DNA of 64,000 bases. Origin: Ianthella basta. Taxonomy: Eukaryota; Porifera; Demospongiae; Verongiida; Ianthellidae. Position numbers and translations under genes: made by a program. Position 1 is the first letter of the stretch, and each line of letters starts with the position of its first letter. The notes under the pieces were generated by a model. It was given only the letters and a program-made list of their open reading frames with translations, did no database searches and was not told the DNA's origin. The stretch spans positions 3,880,672-3,944,671 of the forward strand of contig OZ025885.1 in NCBI GenBank assembly GCA_964019415.1, in the 5' to 3' direction. Shown here piece by piece: positions 25,101 to 34,200 of the stretch.

Positions 25101-28100
25101 TCAACAGTCTTAGATGTTTTGGTAGCTTTCACCTATCTTCACCAGTAAATGGTACAAGAAAGCCCTCAAACAATTTGTGCATGGTGCATGCATGGTGACA
25201 GGTGATGATGTGATGACTGCAGATCAGGTGCTGTACGAATAACCTTACAATAATACTAAATTAGAAATGGGGAATGAACTCCATTATTGGTGATTATACA
25301 GTTAGCATTATAATAGTTTGTTACAGTACATTTTGGGTCAGTTGTACTAACCAGATGGTTGCAATCGTTTATCGTTTATCTATAATCGACCTAGTGAAGT
25401 CATTTTGGCCAGACCTTTAGCATACCCAATTCTATTGGCAGATGGTGTGCAGGAGATTCAGGGTACGTGGTGAAGGCGGGCAACTGGAATCATGGACTGG
25501 TTGACATTTGAAAGTTTTCTCAGTGATCTGGAAGGCAGACTTCAGAATATTGTTGCATGAGATTGGTACAAGTCTGTTTAGCTGCCGTGCTGTCTGTTCA
25601 CTTATCGTGGAGGCATTTTCATCTTGGAACAGAACTGTCCACACCATTCTTAGCCTTAAATTGTCTGAATATGCTTTATATCTGTCTTCCTTGTTCCAAT
25701 CGCCGAACTAGGCTTAATGACACCTGCCATAATGACGTCACCAGGTCGATAACCGATAACTGATAACCGATTGCAAATATCCGGTTGGGACAACTGACCC
25801 AAAAAGTACTGTAATATATATGTACACTGAATGCCTGTTACAGGACACAAAATCAGTTTAACAGTGCATGCAGTGTACACAGTAGCTATAGGTAGGGTTA
25901 ATCTCTCTCTCTGTTTAATGTGGTTGTAATACACTGTATATATATGTGCCAAGGTGGCAGTAGTGAGAACTCTGCATGATGACCAGAGCCAATACACCGT
26001 CATCCTTGGTGTAGAATGCATGGAAGAAGAGAAAAAGATTGTGGAGGCATTGCAGCAAATGGATACCCCTCCAGCTTTTACACAAGCACTCATGCCCAAG
26101 CAGGCAGAAGGAAGGGATGACCAAAGACCTAGACACCCTCACCCTGCCATGCATTTATGGTCTCTCTGAGGTGATTAGATGGAGCCACATACTACTGGAC
26201 ATCCAAGTTATGTTTTGTCCACTGAGCACCTTTCAGCACTTGCTTGTGCACCCCAAGGACTCAGTACCCACAGAAGAGCAGAAAGGTGTTGTGTATGAAG
26301 TGAGGGCTTCTCAGCTGGCTCAGGCATCAGAAAGGGTTGGTTCTCCAATACCAGCTTCACAACAGGGTGGTGCTCTGGTCTTCGCCCTAAAGAAGACCAC
26401 AGCATCTGGTCGAAATGTCGGCAAGGTTTTCAACCCTGTTGTGAAGCTGGTATTGGAGAACCAACCCTTTCAGGCGTTGTGTACCGTGTACCATGTGGTG
26501 GTTGCCCCAAGGAGTACATTGGTCAGACTGGATGTAGATGCAGCTCAACAGTCACCAGATCAAGATCAATTATTACTCAAGGACCAGCCAACATAAAGTA
26601 CAAATACATATCTTTATGTATGGCCTAGAAGGTTCTAGATCTTGTCATTACATATTTACAATTAAGAGTTACAACACAACATGTGAGAAGGTCATGCAAC
26701 AGTACACAAGGTACATGAAAGTTGTAAGTCCACTTACTACATTCGTCCCTCCCAGAAGAAGCTCCGCCTGGACTGCTTTATGTTTGTGTCATTAGCAATC
26801 GTTCTCCACTCTCATTGAGGATAGCATCTGGGTGGTAGATCCTCAAAAGGGAATATTTTTCATGCTGTGCAGATAGTGGTTGCCACATTGGCTAACTGCA
26901 CTCTCGGTCTTGGGGAATACTGTGATCTGGCTGTACTCGCAGTCTCAGCCTGTTGGCATGGAAAACCTTCGAAACATTGCTGTCTTTGATCAATCTCATA
27001 TTTGCTTGACGCGATCACCTTGATTTTCCATCCCCCCTCCCACCTAGCATCAAGCTTCCCTGCTCTAGGGCATGCATGACAACCATACAAGGTCACCAGC
27101 AGCAACAACCGTAAGTTGGGGACTTACTGTGGCTGGGGATGCCCCTGCCCCGCCTGAGGATTCCATTCCCGTTTACTGAATGACAATCTTTTGCTAGGTC
27201 ACCTGTTGACCACAAGCACAAAACCTTCTGAACAGAGGGCAGTTCCACTGAACATGATCAGGCTGGTGACAATGAAAACAACAGCTGTTAGTGGAATTGG
27301 TGGGAGCCCTGCCTGAGTTGAGAGCTGCAGTCTGCTTTGCGAAGGTGGCAACCTGCTGCCGAAGGAGGGCGACATCTGATTGGGTGTAGGGGAACCTACT
27401 GTGGCAGCCCATTTCTTGTGGTTGAGGATGAGCAAAAGTTTCACCCAATCAATCATCCTCTCCAGGTCATTGATTTCCCTGGTTGCGTGCAGCTGCTTGA
27501 TAACTGTGGCAGGCAGACCCGCCAAGAACTGATGACAAAGGAGCTGCTAGTAGAACAATGATGTGCCTTGCCATACAGCATATGGCAGTCAGAAACAATG
27601 CACACTTTACCTTTGATGTTAACCACAGCCACACAATAATAGAATTAACCCCCCCTGTCAATTATTGTAACATTATTCATACTTCATCTTATCTTCTGTT
27701 GCCACCATGCATTTAAACAGTTTGAGTGCTTTATTGTACCATTTACTGGTGAAGGAAGCTGAAAGCTACCAAAACGTCTAAGATTGTTGTGAACCCTGGT
27801 GCAAACAACTCCACTCACACAGTCCACTGCACACAGCCACTCAGGTTTCTTCAAATTTTGCATTAGTCAGTGCAATTGTGCCAAAGTACACAATTGACAG
27901 ATTAACTGCTGTTGTTTGAAGCACTTGTGCAGTGGCATGCATTTGAAACTAATCAAAAGAGGCACTGTGCCCTTGATGTCTATGCAAGCTTTATAATGCA
28001 GTTGGGTTTCATATTGCAAAAGTTGTAGCTGAGTGCCCTAGAGGTGTTCTCTTCAGTAAATTATACACTGATGTAATGTACTGTTCTTACACTTTCAGGA

Positions 28101-28269
28101 CTGGAAGAGAGGTGCAAATGCTACCAGTTCGGAGCAAGCTCCTTTGTATACCCCTAGAGTCATTCCAGATATTAATGCCTTAAGTAATTCAATATCAGAG
28201 GAAAACAGAAGGAAACTTACAGAATCTGTACCAGTACCACGAAGGCGGCGGCGGTGCACCATTCTATAG
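10164..28269 (+). CDS. CARD-domain protein with C-terminal CaaX box
   Basis: Seven exons with matching phases: 10164-10614, 11245-11397, 20379-20413, 20634-20813, 23476-24012, 24296-24517, 28099-28269; 582 residues. Residues about 1-95 fit a six-helix CARD (LRREGYKLLCQLDLEPLLRV; IISEDQYQRLE; RAAEMCLRNIL; FELFVGALEE). CARDs assemble by homotypic contacts in apoptotic and innate-immune complexes. Residues about 213-330 (exons 4-5; LSGVILLVDIYQDEETV, LIRYHANQLGIHSFH) form a probable globular region I do not recognise. A Ser-rich linker follows. The end is RRRRRC-T-I-L: five arginines, then a CaaX box whose last Leu favours geranylgeranylation, so membrane attachment is predicted. Intron 2 (9 kb) and intron 6 (3.6 kb) are filled with retroelements. 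The splice model is solid by phase; the CARD call is by pattern only. Confidence 0.75.
11444..11490 (+). ncRNA. Degenerate hammerhead-ribozyme-like motif
   Basis: CTGAAGA at 11450-11456 (canonical CTGATGA), then GGCC-TCCAT-GGC as a possible stem II, then GAAAC at 11470. This matches the layout of the hammerheads in Penelope-like termini in this window, with one mutated core base and a weak stem. It is probably a retroelement remnant in intron 2 of the CARD gene. Confidence 0.4.
11718..14105 (-). mobile_element. RTE-like LINE, 5'-truncated, nearly intact RT
   Basis: The minus strand carries the end of an apurinic-type endonuclease (LRSIIDYFIV; the SDHYLVLMKV motif, about 14090-13940) and then a 593-codon open frame (13677-11896). 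That frame contains reverse transcriptase motifs: NYRGISLLSIPGK, AFIDLEKAYDKV, RQGVRQGCPLSPWLF and the catalytic LLMFADDTVLL. A C-terminal PRGRPRKQW follows. The two frames are offset by one base at an A7 run near 13705, so one indel separates them. The 3' end is a (TGA)n-type tail at 11731-11752 (CAT repeats on the plus strand), as in RTE elements. Flanks ACAAGTTGGTT (about 11720) and ACAAGTTAGTT (about 14106) may be an aged target-site duplication. The 5' end is truncated within the endonuclease. Confidence 0.8.
14106..14625 (+). mobile_element. Older reverse-transcriptase ORF remnant, left piece
   Basis: Plus-strand fragments such as IPKILYILRIAPYC, LADILNINLDAPSTWFQATLPVGEGGLGIHRST and AWDKPHIEATQQALLNSAT are typical of the C-terminal region of a widespread invertebrate non-LTR ORF (xLPVxxGGLGI motif). 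It is full of stops and frame changes. It is cut on the left by the RTE-like element and on the right by the CR1/L2-like element, and it continues at 18291. Confidence 0.65.
14626..18290 (+). mobile_element. CR1/L2-like LINE with 2A motif, PHD finger, endonuclease and RT
   Basis: Near-complete element. A frame opening at ATG 14649 has a hydrophobic signal-like start (WRFLIACLWIFLTI), then a 2A motif, then a PHD-type zinc finger (CTVCQKPVRTNQRGVCCDAC...HASC...WLCPTC, about 14940-15100). The endonuclease begins (HLNVRSLASKFDQIKFLL), and after a one-base frameshift near 15385 continues (GNVYRPPGT, MMGDFNCN, LSDHDMI). RT begins before a second shift at a G6 run near 16743 and continues to 18076 (NFRPVSVFPVVSKVFE, VDLSKAFDMVNH, VPQGSILGPLLF, KQYADDTTMF). 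The tail is (ATCT)n at 18261-18290. Only two single-base shifts break it, so it is young or the shifts are assembly errors. Confidence 0.85.
14880..14927 (+). other. 2A ribosome-skipping motif in LINE polyprotein
   Basis: In frame with ATG 14649, codons 14880-14927 read YWLLLIAGDVEINPGP, an exact match to the 2A consensus D-V/I-E-x-N-P-G-P with the usual hydrophobic lead-in. In known 2A sequences the ribosome skips the Gly-Pro bond, releasing the upstream product while translation continues. Here the upstream product would be about 92 residues with a signal-like N-terminus, and the downstream product would begin just before the PHD finger. 2A sequences are documented in some APE-type non-LTR elements of invertebrates. 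Activity is not shown by sequence alone. Confidence 0.85.
18291..19565 (+). mobile_element. Older reverse-transcriptase ORF remnant, right piece
   Basis: This continues the ORF interrupted at 14625. RLLAVQSKESRAWWNALPLSS (18300-18350) follows naturally from the left piece. Then VDEFATHGLCYRMSAG, ALEPVGLCRSDSKCPDGVTITPW (19006-19191) and KYEELAKTHHVAPLAIETSGVFDPG to NAASVLGIF (about 19320-19540) lead to the usual C-terminus. A GC-rich block at about 18480-18945 splits it again and is probably a further insertion. It is non-functional. Confidence 0.65.
21040..21152. repeat. Short hairpin MITE
   Basis: The left arm (CATGGTCAGACCCTTTCCTCTGC...GCTATTGTGCAAC) and right arm (GTTGTGCAATAGCGGAAGC...AAAAGGCCTGGCCACAC) are reverse complements over about 50 bp each with few mismatches. 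It lies in intron 4 of the CARD gene. No clear target duplication was seen. Confidence 0.7.
22152..22358. mobile_element. Tc1/mariner-type MITE, TA target duplication
   Basis: A 207-bp near-palindrome. It starts CAGTGGTTTCGCTATTTCTAG and ends CTAGAAATTGTGAAATCACTG, and each end abuts TA (22150-22151 and 22359-22360). The arms pair along almost the full length, including ATTGCACTCAATCACGTGAG against CTCAAGTGATTGAGTGCAAT. No coding capacity. It lies in intron 4 of the CARD gene. Confidence 0.85.
22491..22722. mobile_element. Foldback MITE, 232 bp
   Basis: The arms begin GCAGAAAAAGCATAGAAACA and end with its reverse complement. They match for about 100 bp (AACTCAACACCATGATGAAC against GTTCATCATGGTGTTGAGTT). 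The centre is CTAGCTAGCTAG-like. A target-site duplication is not clear, so the superfamily is undetermined. Confidence 0.8.
24550..24623. mobile_element. Solo 52-bp element with 11-bp target duplication
   Basis: ATGTCATGAGG occurs at 24550-24560 and again at 24613-24623. The 52 bp between (CAAGGTTTTCAACCCTGTTG...GAACCAACCCTTTCTG) match 26422-26472, the segment immediately after a hammerhead-like motif at 26387-26419. The insert begins within two bases of where that ribozyme would cleave. It lies just after exon 6 of the CARD gene, inside intron 6. Confidence 0.75.
25324..25811. mobile_element. TA-flanked non-autonomous DNA transposon
   Basis: Terminal inverted repeats run about 85 bp: CAGTACATTTTGGGTCAGTTG on the left and CAACTGACCCAAAAAGTACTG on the right, with further pairing at the GTTATCGATAACC-like blocks. 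TA flanks both ends (25322-25323 and 25812-25813). The 488-bp element has no transposase and is nested in the decayed Penelope-like element. Confidence 0.82.
26296..26472 (+). mobile_element. Small retrozyme-like element carrying a hammerhead motif
   Basis: A 177-bp insert in a GIY-YIG remnant, flanked by GGTGTTGTGTA (26285-26295) and GGCGTTGTGTA (26473-26483). The ends fold back: GGTTGGTTCTCCAATACCAG against CTGGTATTGGAGAACCAACC. The middle has a hammerhead layout: CTAAAGA (26387-26393; consensus CTGATGA), stem II GACC/GGTC, GAAA (26412-26415), then TGTC and a GCC/GGC stem I. Small non-autonomous hammerhead elements of animals (retrozymes) are thought to be moved by Penelope-like enzymes. 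No protein is encoded. Confidence 0.6.
27190..27540 (-). mobile_element. LTR-retrotransposon Gag remnant with zinc knuckle
   Basis: The minus strand has a capsid-like segment (AGLPATVIKQLHATREINDLERM) and, after a frame change, CCFHCHQPDHVQWNC. The latter contains C-x2-C-x4-H-x4-C, a retroviral-type zinc knuckle (about 27280-27239). No protease, RT or LTR was found nearby. It lies in intron 6 of the CARD gene. Confidence 0.6.
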
Positions 28270-28472
28270 AGTGTAGAAACAGAATGTAATGTCATACTTA
28301 ACAATGCACGCTATATATCATGTATTATATATTGCTATGGTAAACTTTGTATATATGGTCTGTATGCAAGGCTTTAGCATAGCTGTGTTGTTGTGTGCTT
28401 TTTGGGCTGTGGAGGTTGAATGACCCTGATCAACACACAAACTGCATGACCTACACACTGTCGAGGTGGCAT

Positions 28473-28478
28473 AATAAA
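28473..28478 (+). terminator. Poly(A) signal of CARD gene
   Basis: AATAAA lies 204 bp after the stop codon at 28269 and is followed by a TA-rich and T-rich stretch. It is the first canonical signal downstream. Confidence 0.6.
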
Positions 28479-28992
28479 GATAGTTTGCCATTATATATAT
28501 GCATCAGCAGTTGGAAACACATTAGTATGCCATAATTGCACGTATATATAGACAAATTACTTTGCATGTTTAACTCTGGTTTTATTGTATACAGTAGATC
28601 CTCACACTGTAGAGAAATCTATAACATGCATGCATATCCATCAGAGATGGCATTAATACTGCTCACTGTTTTATGCATCAATTTTGAAAATGTTATGAAT
28701 AATATTGTAATGCATTAAATATTGTCAGAAGTTGTTGTGCTACCAAAGGAATTAAGTAATAGAACAGTATCTGAGGGGATTAACATAAGCAGTCTTGTGT
28801 GGCCTTCCTTTCTGAGGAGAGGAAAGAGGTTTGGACATTCAAGACTATATTAAAGTTAGAATCCTGCTGCTTTTGTGCTTATACAAAACAGATCACAATC
28901 TTCGGACATCATGTGAAGAGCTTCTCTGTAGCTAGGTTCTTGCATGCTGATATATAGGAAACCACACTAGCCGGTATATAATTTGAGAATAA

Positions 28993-29034
28993 TTCCAGAC
29001 ATTTCGGCCCAATCCAGGACCTTCATCAGTGAAA
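28993..29034 (-). ncRNA. Hammerhead ribozyme, left Penelope-like terminus
   Basis: On the minus strand: stem I TTTCA, CTGATGA, stem II GGTCC-TGGATT-GGGCC, GAAA, then TGTC, then TGGAA closing stem I. All core bases (CUGAUGA, GAAA, cleavage triplet GUC) are present. The very short stem III is the form seen in Penelope-like elements, where cleavage is favoured in dimers. Confidence 0.82.
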
Positions 29035-30631
29035 CTGACACTTACAAAACCCCTTCTCTACGGATTGCCCAAGATACATAAGCCGGAGATCCCCCTCCGA
29101 CCAATTGTATCCTTCCTGAATTCCCCGACATATGAACTGTCCAAACACCTGGTATCCATCCTTTTGCCACTGGTCGGCAAATCCACCTCACATGTGAAAA
29201 ACTCAGCTGAATTTGCTTCTATTATTGCAGGTCAGACCCTCAGCAGTGAGATGACACGGGTGTCATTTGATGTTGTGTCCCTATTCACAAAAGTCCCTGT
29301 TGACCTTGCAATAAAAGTGGCCAGTGAGAGACTCGAGGCTGACAGCGCATTATCAGAACGGACAGCACTCTCAGCAGAGCAGGTAGTGAGGCTCCTCCAA
29401 TTTTGCCTGGATGCAACCTACCTTGCCTACAGAGGAGAGTTCTTCCAGCAAAGTTTGGTACAGCCATGGGCTCCCCGGTATCAGTGACAGTGGCCAACCT
29501 GGTGATGGAAAGTGTAGAGGAGAGAGCACTGTCTACGTACCAATTTCAGCTTCCCTTCTGGAAAAGATGTGTAGATGACACAGTGACAGCGCTACCTCAA
29601 GACCAGGTCCAAGGCCTCCTTGCACATCTGAACACCATTGAGGAGTTCATCTAGTTCACAGTTGAAGAAGAGACAGATGGCACTCTACCCTTCCTTGACA
29701 CAAGGATCATCCACCACAACTATGGTTCCCTGACCACCACAGTATTCCGTAAAAGCACACACACAGACAGATATCTGGACTTCCAGTCACACCACCCTCT
29801 GGCGCTTAAAGTGGCAGTGGCACGCACTTTGCTCCATCGAGCTGAGAAGAATTGCACTGGTGTACCAGACAGAGACAAAGAGAAGGAGCATGTCGTGCAG
29901 GCCCTCCGCAACAATGGTTATCCTGGAAGCCTAGCTGCTAGGAACTGGCACCCCTCAGCACCCCTACCCTACAACCCTGACAGGGACCCCCCAAGGCCAC
30001 CATGACCCTCCCCTACAGCCACCACATATCAGAATACATCCGGAGGATACTCAACCCACTGGGGATCCGGATGTGCTCCCGGCCACACCATACCTTGCGC
30101 CGGGCACTGGTCAAGGTGAAGGACCCAACGCCAGCACAGCAAAGAGCCGGTGTGGTCTACAGGATCCCCTGTGGGACTTGTCCCAAGGTCTACATTGGTC
30201 AGACTGGCAGGACACTAAAGCACCGCCTGATGGAGCACAAGAGGGCCCTAAGGTCAGGTGAGACAGCCCAGTCAGCAGTGGCAGAACATGCCATCAATGA
30301 AGGTCACGCCATCAAGTGGGATGATGCAGAAGTGGTGGACCACAGTACACGGAGCCTGGCACATCCGGACAGAGCAGCACCCAATGAACCGCGATGAGGG
30401 CCCTCTCCCATCAGTGTACAACCCACTAATTCACATGTCATGCCCACATTCCCCCCATTAACTTTGTTACACAGCAGTAACCCATCACTCCATTTTATTT
30501 TATTATTTTTATGCACAGAGTTTATTTTATGCATTATGCAAATGTCACCCCTTAGCATCACATTCATTCCCGCTTTATTCTCCCGCCGTTTATGTCTATT
30601 AAGTTTGTCATCTCGGTTTTGTAAGTGTCAA

Positions 30632-30673
30632 TTTCACTGATGAAGGTCCTGGATTGGGCTGAAACGTCTGGAA
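30632..30673 (+). ncRNA. Hammerhead ribozyme, right Penelope-like terminus
   Basis: Plus strand: TTTCA (30632-30636), CTGATGA (30637-30643), stem II GTCC-TGGATT-GGGC, GAAA (30661-30664), CGTC, then TGGAA. Stem I pairs UUUCA with UGGAA (one G-U). The core is complete. Predicted cleavage is after C30668. Confidence 0.85.
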
Positions 30674-31213
30674 TTATTCTCAAATTACCGGCTAGTGTGG
30701 TTTCCTATCAGAATCTTTGGATAGTTTGGTGCATAAGTCGTTAAAACACTGACCAAATTTTATACAGTTGTCTTGTCATGTTGTGTATTTTGTCCTGGAC
30801 ACTTGCACAATTAGCAGTTGGAAACACTCTGCAGCTGAGATCTTAGACTTGGAGTCAGACTGCCATCTTTGCTCTGCACATAGCTATGGTGGTTGTATGT
30901 GCACTTATGCACATATTTACATGCAATGTTTATATTAGCTACAGATTGATCAATGTCTTGCATTATGGATTCATACAATTACTGTATATATAATCACAGC
31001 TGTACATATACATCCTGCATGCACGATCGTGAGCGATGGGTTAAAAATGTGTATGTTGAGGCCACAATGATCATAAAATATCAAAATATTAATGTGGTAT
31101 TATATACAAAGGATTTCGAAAACGTTCTGTAGTGTTAAAACAGCACAGATCGATGCATACTGCACACGAGAAGAAGTTTGTCTTGCACACATTAACACTG
31201 AATCCACCAATCA

Positions 31214-34200
31214 CTATGCAGAAATGTTAATGTCATCTGTAGTGACCTCTGGGTTGCGATACGTGGTGTCCACTTGCTCCTCCTCATCACTTTCACAGGG
31301 AGGCACCTCATATGTGTGTTGCCCCTTCTCCTTGTCCCCTTCTGTGAAGGAGGAGAAGCTTGTTACTGCCTCCTCTGCAGTCACATGTGAGCGGTTTGCT
31401 AGTACCACGTCCTCAGACCCACTGGCTACGCACACACACTCTGCACCAGAGAAGAAGCTTGTGACTGCCTCCTCTGAAGTCATAGATGAGGGGTTCTTTG
31501 TCCAGTTGGTCAGGACCACACCCCCAGACCTCCCACCCATGTCCACGTACTCATCATACACTGGTGAGTTGGGGAGGGGACGGTTGGGCCTGCACAGTGA
31601 ACACAAGACACAGTCAAATACGTACATAATATTATGCAGATACAATTAAAACAGTGTATAGTAATGACACCAATGTGGTATTGGTAGACACATTATATGA
31701 CACATACCTGTACTTTGATTGCTTTCTGCAAAGAACTGCTGCCATTGTGACAGCAATGATTATTACCACAACAACAAGGACAGCGCCACCTATAGATGCT
31801 GCTATTACAATGACATCTGTAGGTGGATCAGTAGGCAGTTCAGGGCAGCTTTCAGCCTTCAAGGAGTCGATCACCACAGGGCATGTGACGTCCACCTGCA
31901 GCTGAACAGAGATCACTGTGATGGAAGGGCCAGAGGCAACCCAGGAGGTGAGGAGGGATGGCACGTCCACTTCAGGTAGTGAGGTGTAGTTTAGCTCAGC
32001 TAGGAAAACAACCGTCTCAGAGTCAGCCATGTCCGGACAGCTAAAGACTCGTCTGTGCACAGATAAGTAGCAGTTGCAAGTCTCTGAGAGAGCAGTGGAT
32101 ATGTCTGACAACTTGGTCTCAGTGTTGCGGCCCTGTGGTATAATATGCATATTATTAAACATACATTGCAGTAAGTACTCACCAATGGATAACTGCACAC
32201 AATAATTACGTTTATCTCTCATATGCCACACTTACCACCCAATCAGTGCATTGAAAAACTGGTCGCAGGTGAAGTTGAATGATCACTGTAGACACTGAAG
32301 CAAGAGAAATGCACAGATTACGTAGTTGCTAGCAATGTAGTATACATGAATGGCCATGTATATTATCATACATACCAAACTTGCCACAAGGCATCTCTGC
32401 TAACTTGGATGCACAGGTTGCAATCTAGTGAGTTCGTTGTGCACCACTCACTGTCAGGTGTCACGTAAACACCTCCAAATGAGCTGTAGCCAGCCAGTGC
32501 ATAGTTGGTCACACGCTGAGCTACTGGATCCTATACAAACAAACAAACACACAAACAAACATACAAACAAACAACAATAACAACAAGAATGCAAGAAACT
32601 GGCATGTATACATACATTTAGTGACTCAGGGGTTGTGTCCAGGAAACAAATGATAAAGTATGTGTAGGAAGTATTTGGTGAGAGCATAGGGTTGGTGTAG
32701 TTGTTGTTGTCATTAGGTCCTCCAGATCCCAGGGTGAACGTGTTGTCGTCTGGAAAGTCTGATGTAGCAAATTCAGCAGCCACGTACACCAACTCATCTT
32801 GGAGGGTGGCCTGAAACCACAATAATTAAAGGAATACATGTCATGACAGACTTGAGTACACTTATAGAAACATTACAACACATGTCTATACCTTCACTCA
32901 TCACAAGTGCTGGTCAGCTAGCTTACCTTCCCATAGGGAACAAAATGCTCTGTTCCAAACACATCCTTGGGTTGCAGTGTAAAGTTAAAGTCAACACCAG
33001 GATTGTAGGCCACAACAACAATTTGGTAGTGGCTGCAGGAGAACAAGAGTCAAGACATGCTACAGATCCTGCAAGGCCTCAGGAACAGATTATCACATAC
33101 ATATGTGCATCACTATCTTTGCACAAGCTACCACACACATTTACATATAGTACGTATTGCTATCTATAACAAGTGACTTAACTTCCTGAACAGAACATAA
33201 GTACACATGTACAGTATGCTATAGTTACTTCAAAGGGCACTAGCCCCACAGAGTCCCACCTCTAGCTGCCTACTATTCCTCCCCTAGCTACCTGATAGGT
33301 CCATTCTGCTGGCCACACTTTGCCACAGGCACAGTAACCATGAGACCAAAACCCACACCAGACGGAGGGTCCCTTGGCAAGTCCACATTAGGCGGAGGAG
33401 CTGAGGAAGAACACATTAACAGACATCAGAAGGCTACTCAGCATGGAGTGGCCCACATTGCAGTCAAGCACTGATTTGAGACTGCATCCATCTCTTTTCA
33501 TAAACCTATGTTGTTGTATTAAAAGCAAGGGGTTGGGGAGCTGTGAGTGTGCACAGTTTGGTACTGACTCCAGGTGCCTGTTAGCAGCACACACTCATGT
33601 AATTATGTGGTCAAAATGTTTCTATGTATGTAGATATACACCACAATGTACCCAAAGTACGTATGTATGTGTTTGATAGGGTATGTGAAACAGAGAGTAG
33701 GAAAACAGTCTCAGATCAGCAGAGGGAGTTAACTCACTGGAGACCATTGTCTGTCCAGTCCTCTCCTCACTGCTTGCTCCAGTGCCAGCGTCAGACAGAG
33801 CTGCCACACTGACAGTGTAGTTGGTGGCAGGAGCCAGTCCTGGTACAGTGCACATGATGCACTGGTCTACATGAGCTGAGGATTCTGGACACGTCGGAAT
33901 TTGGTTGCTGCATGCAGCACAGGTGAGGCCACTCAGCAACTCAGTGAGGAGGTCACTGAAAGTAGGTTCATAATGTCTTGCACCACTCAAGGATATCTGC
34001 AAAGAAAGAGAGCATTATCCGCCAACATACGCAATCAATTCACCTAGAATCACCACACTCACTTATCATTGGTGCTTGTTATACTGTGAATGATATACAG
34101 TACAGTACATAATATAACGTTATGTGCATGTTGTTCAAGAGTTCACTCAGCCGTAGTCGCAGTCATACAGGTTTGGGTCTAGCTACAAGGGATTTAGGAA

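Larger units (their letters stand above)
25085..27812 (+). mobile_element. Decayed Penelope-like element with inverted hammerhead-type termini
   Basis: The inverted termini lie at about 25085-25150 and 27737-27812. Both contain CTGGTGA-(stem)-GAAAGCTACC-AAAAC, which is a hammerhead layout with changed core bases (CTGATGA to CTGGTGA, GAAA to AAAA). Between them, 25954-26590 carries broken frames matching the intact-type element at 29 kb: VAVVRTLHDD...EEEKKIVEALQQM, then GVVYEV / VYRVPCGGCPKEYIGQTG of the GIY-YIG endonuclease. It is interrupted by a MITE (25324-25811), a small ribozyme element (26296-26472) and Gag-like sequence (27190-27540). It lies in intron 6 of the CARD gene. Confidence 0.65.
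28954..30708 (+). mobile_element. Penelope-like retroelement (RT + GIY-YIG) with inverted hammerhead termini
   Basis: A 5'-truncated RT begins at 29029 with the family signature [16 protein letters not shown], then [17 protein letters not shown]. After a one-base shift near 29450 it continues [15 protein letters not shown] and RCVDDTV (catalytic VDD). An in-frame TAG lies at 29652. The frame then resumes with LPFLDTRI and VARTLLHRAEK to 30005. The GIY-YIG endonuclease frame (30002-30397) has GVVYRIPCGTCPKVYIGQTGR, HKRAL and AEHAINEGH. The outer ends, 28954-29048 and 30619-30708, are inverted repeats of about 90 bp starting ATAGGAAACCACACTAGCCGG. Frameshift plus stop mean it is inactive. Confidence 0.88.
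28790..30880 (+). repeat. Dispersed repeat split by the Penelope-like element
   Basis: Left part (about 28790-28953: GTGGCCTTCCTTTCTGAGGA, TCACAATCTTCGGA) and right part (30709-30880: AGAATCTTTGGATAGTTTGG, ACAGTTGTCTTGTCAT, CACTTGCACAATTAGCAG) together match the uninterrupted copy at about 57810-58115 (GGCCTTCCTTTCCGAGAATA, CACAATCTTTGGATAGTTTG, GTTGTCTTGTCATTTTC, CACTTGCACAATTAGTGG). Its identity is unknown. Confidence 0.65.
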
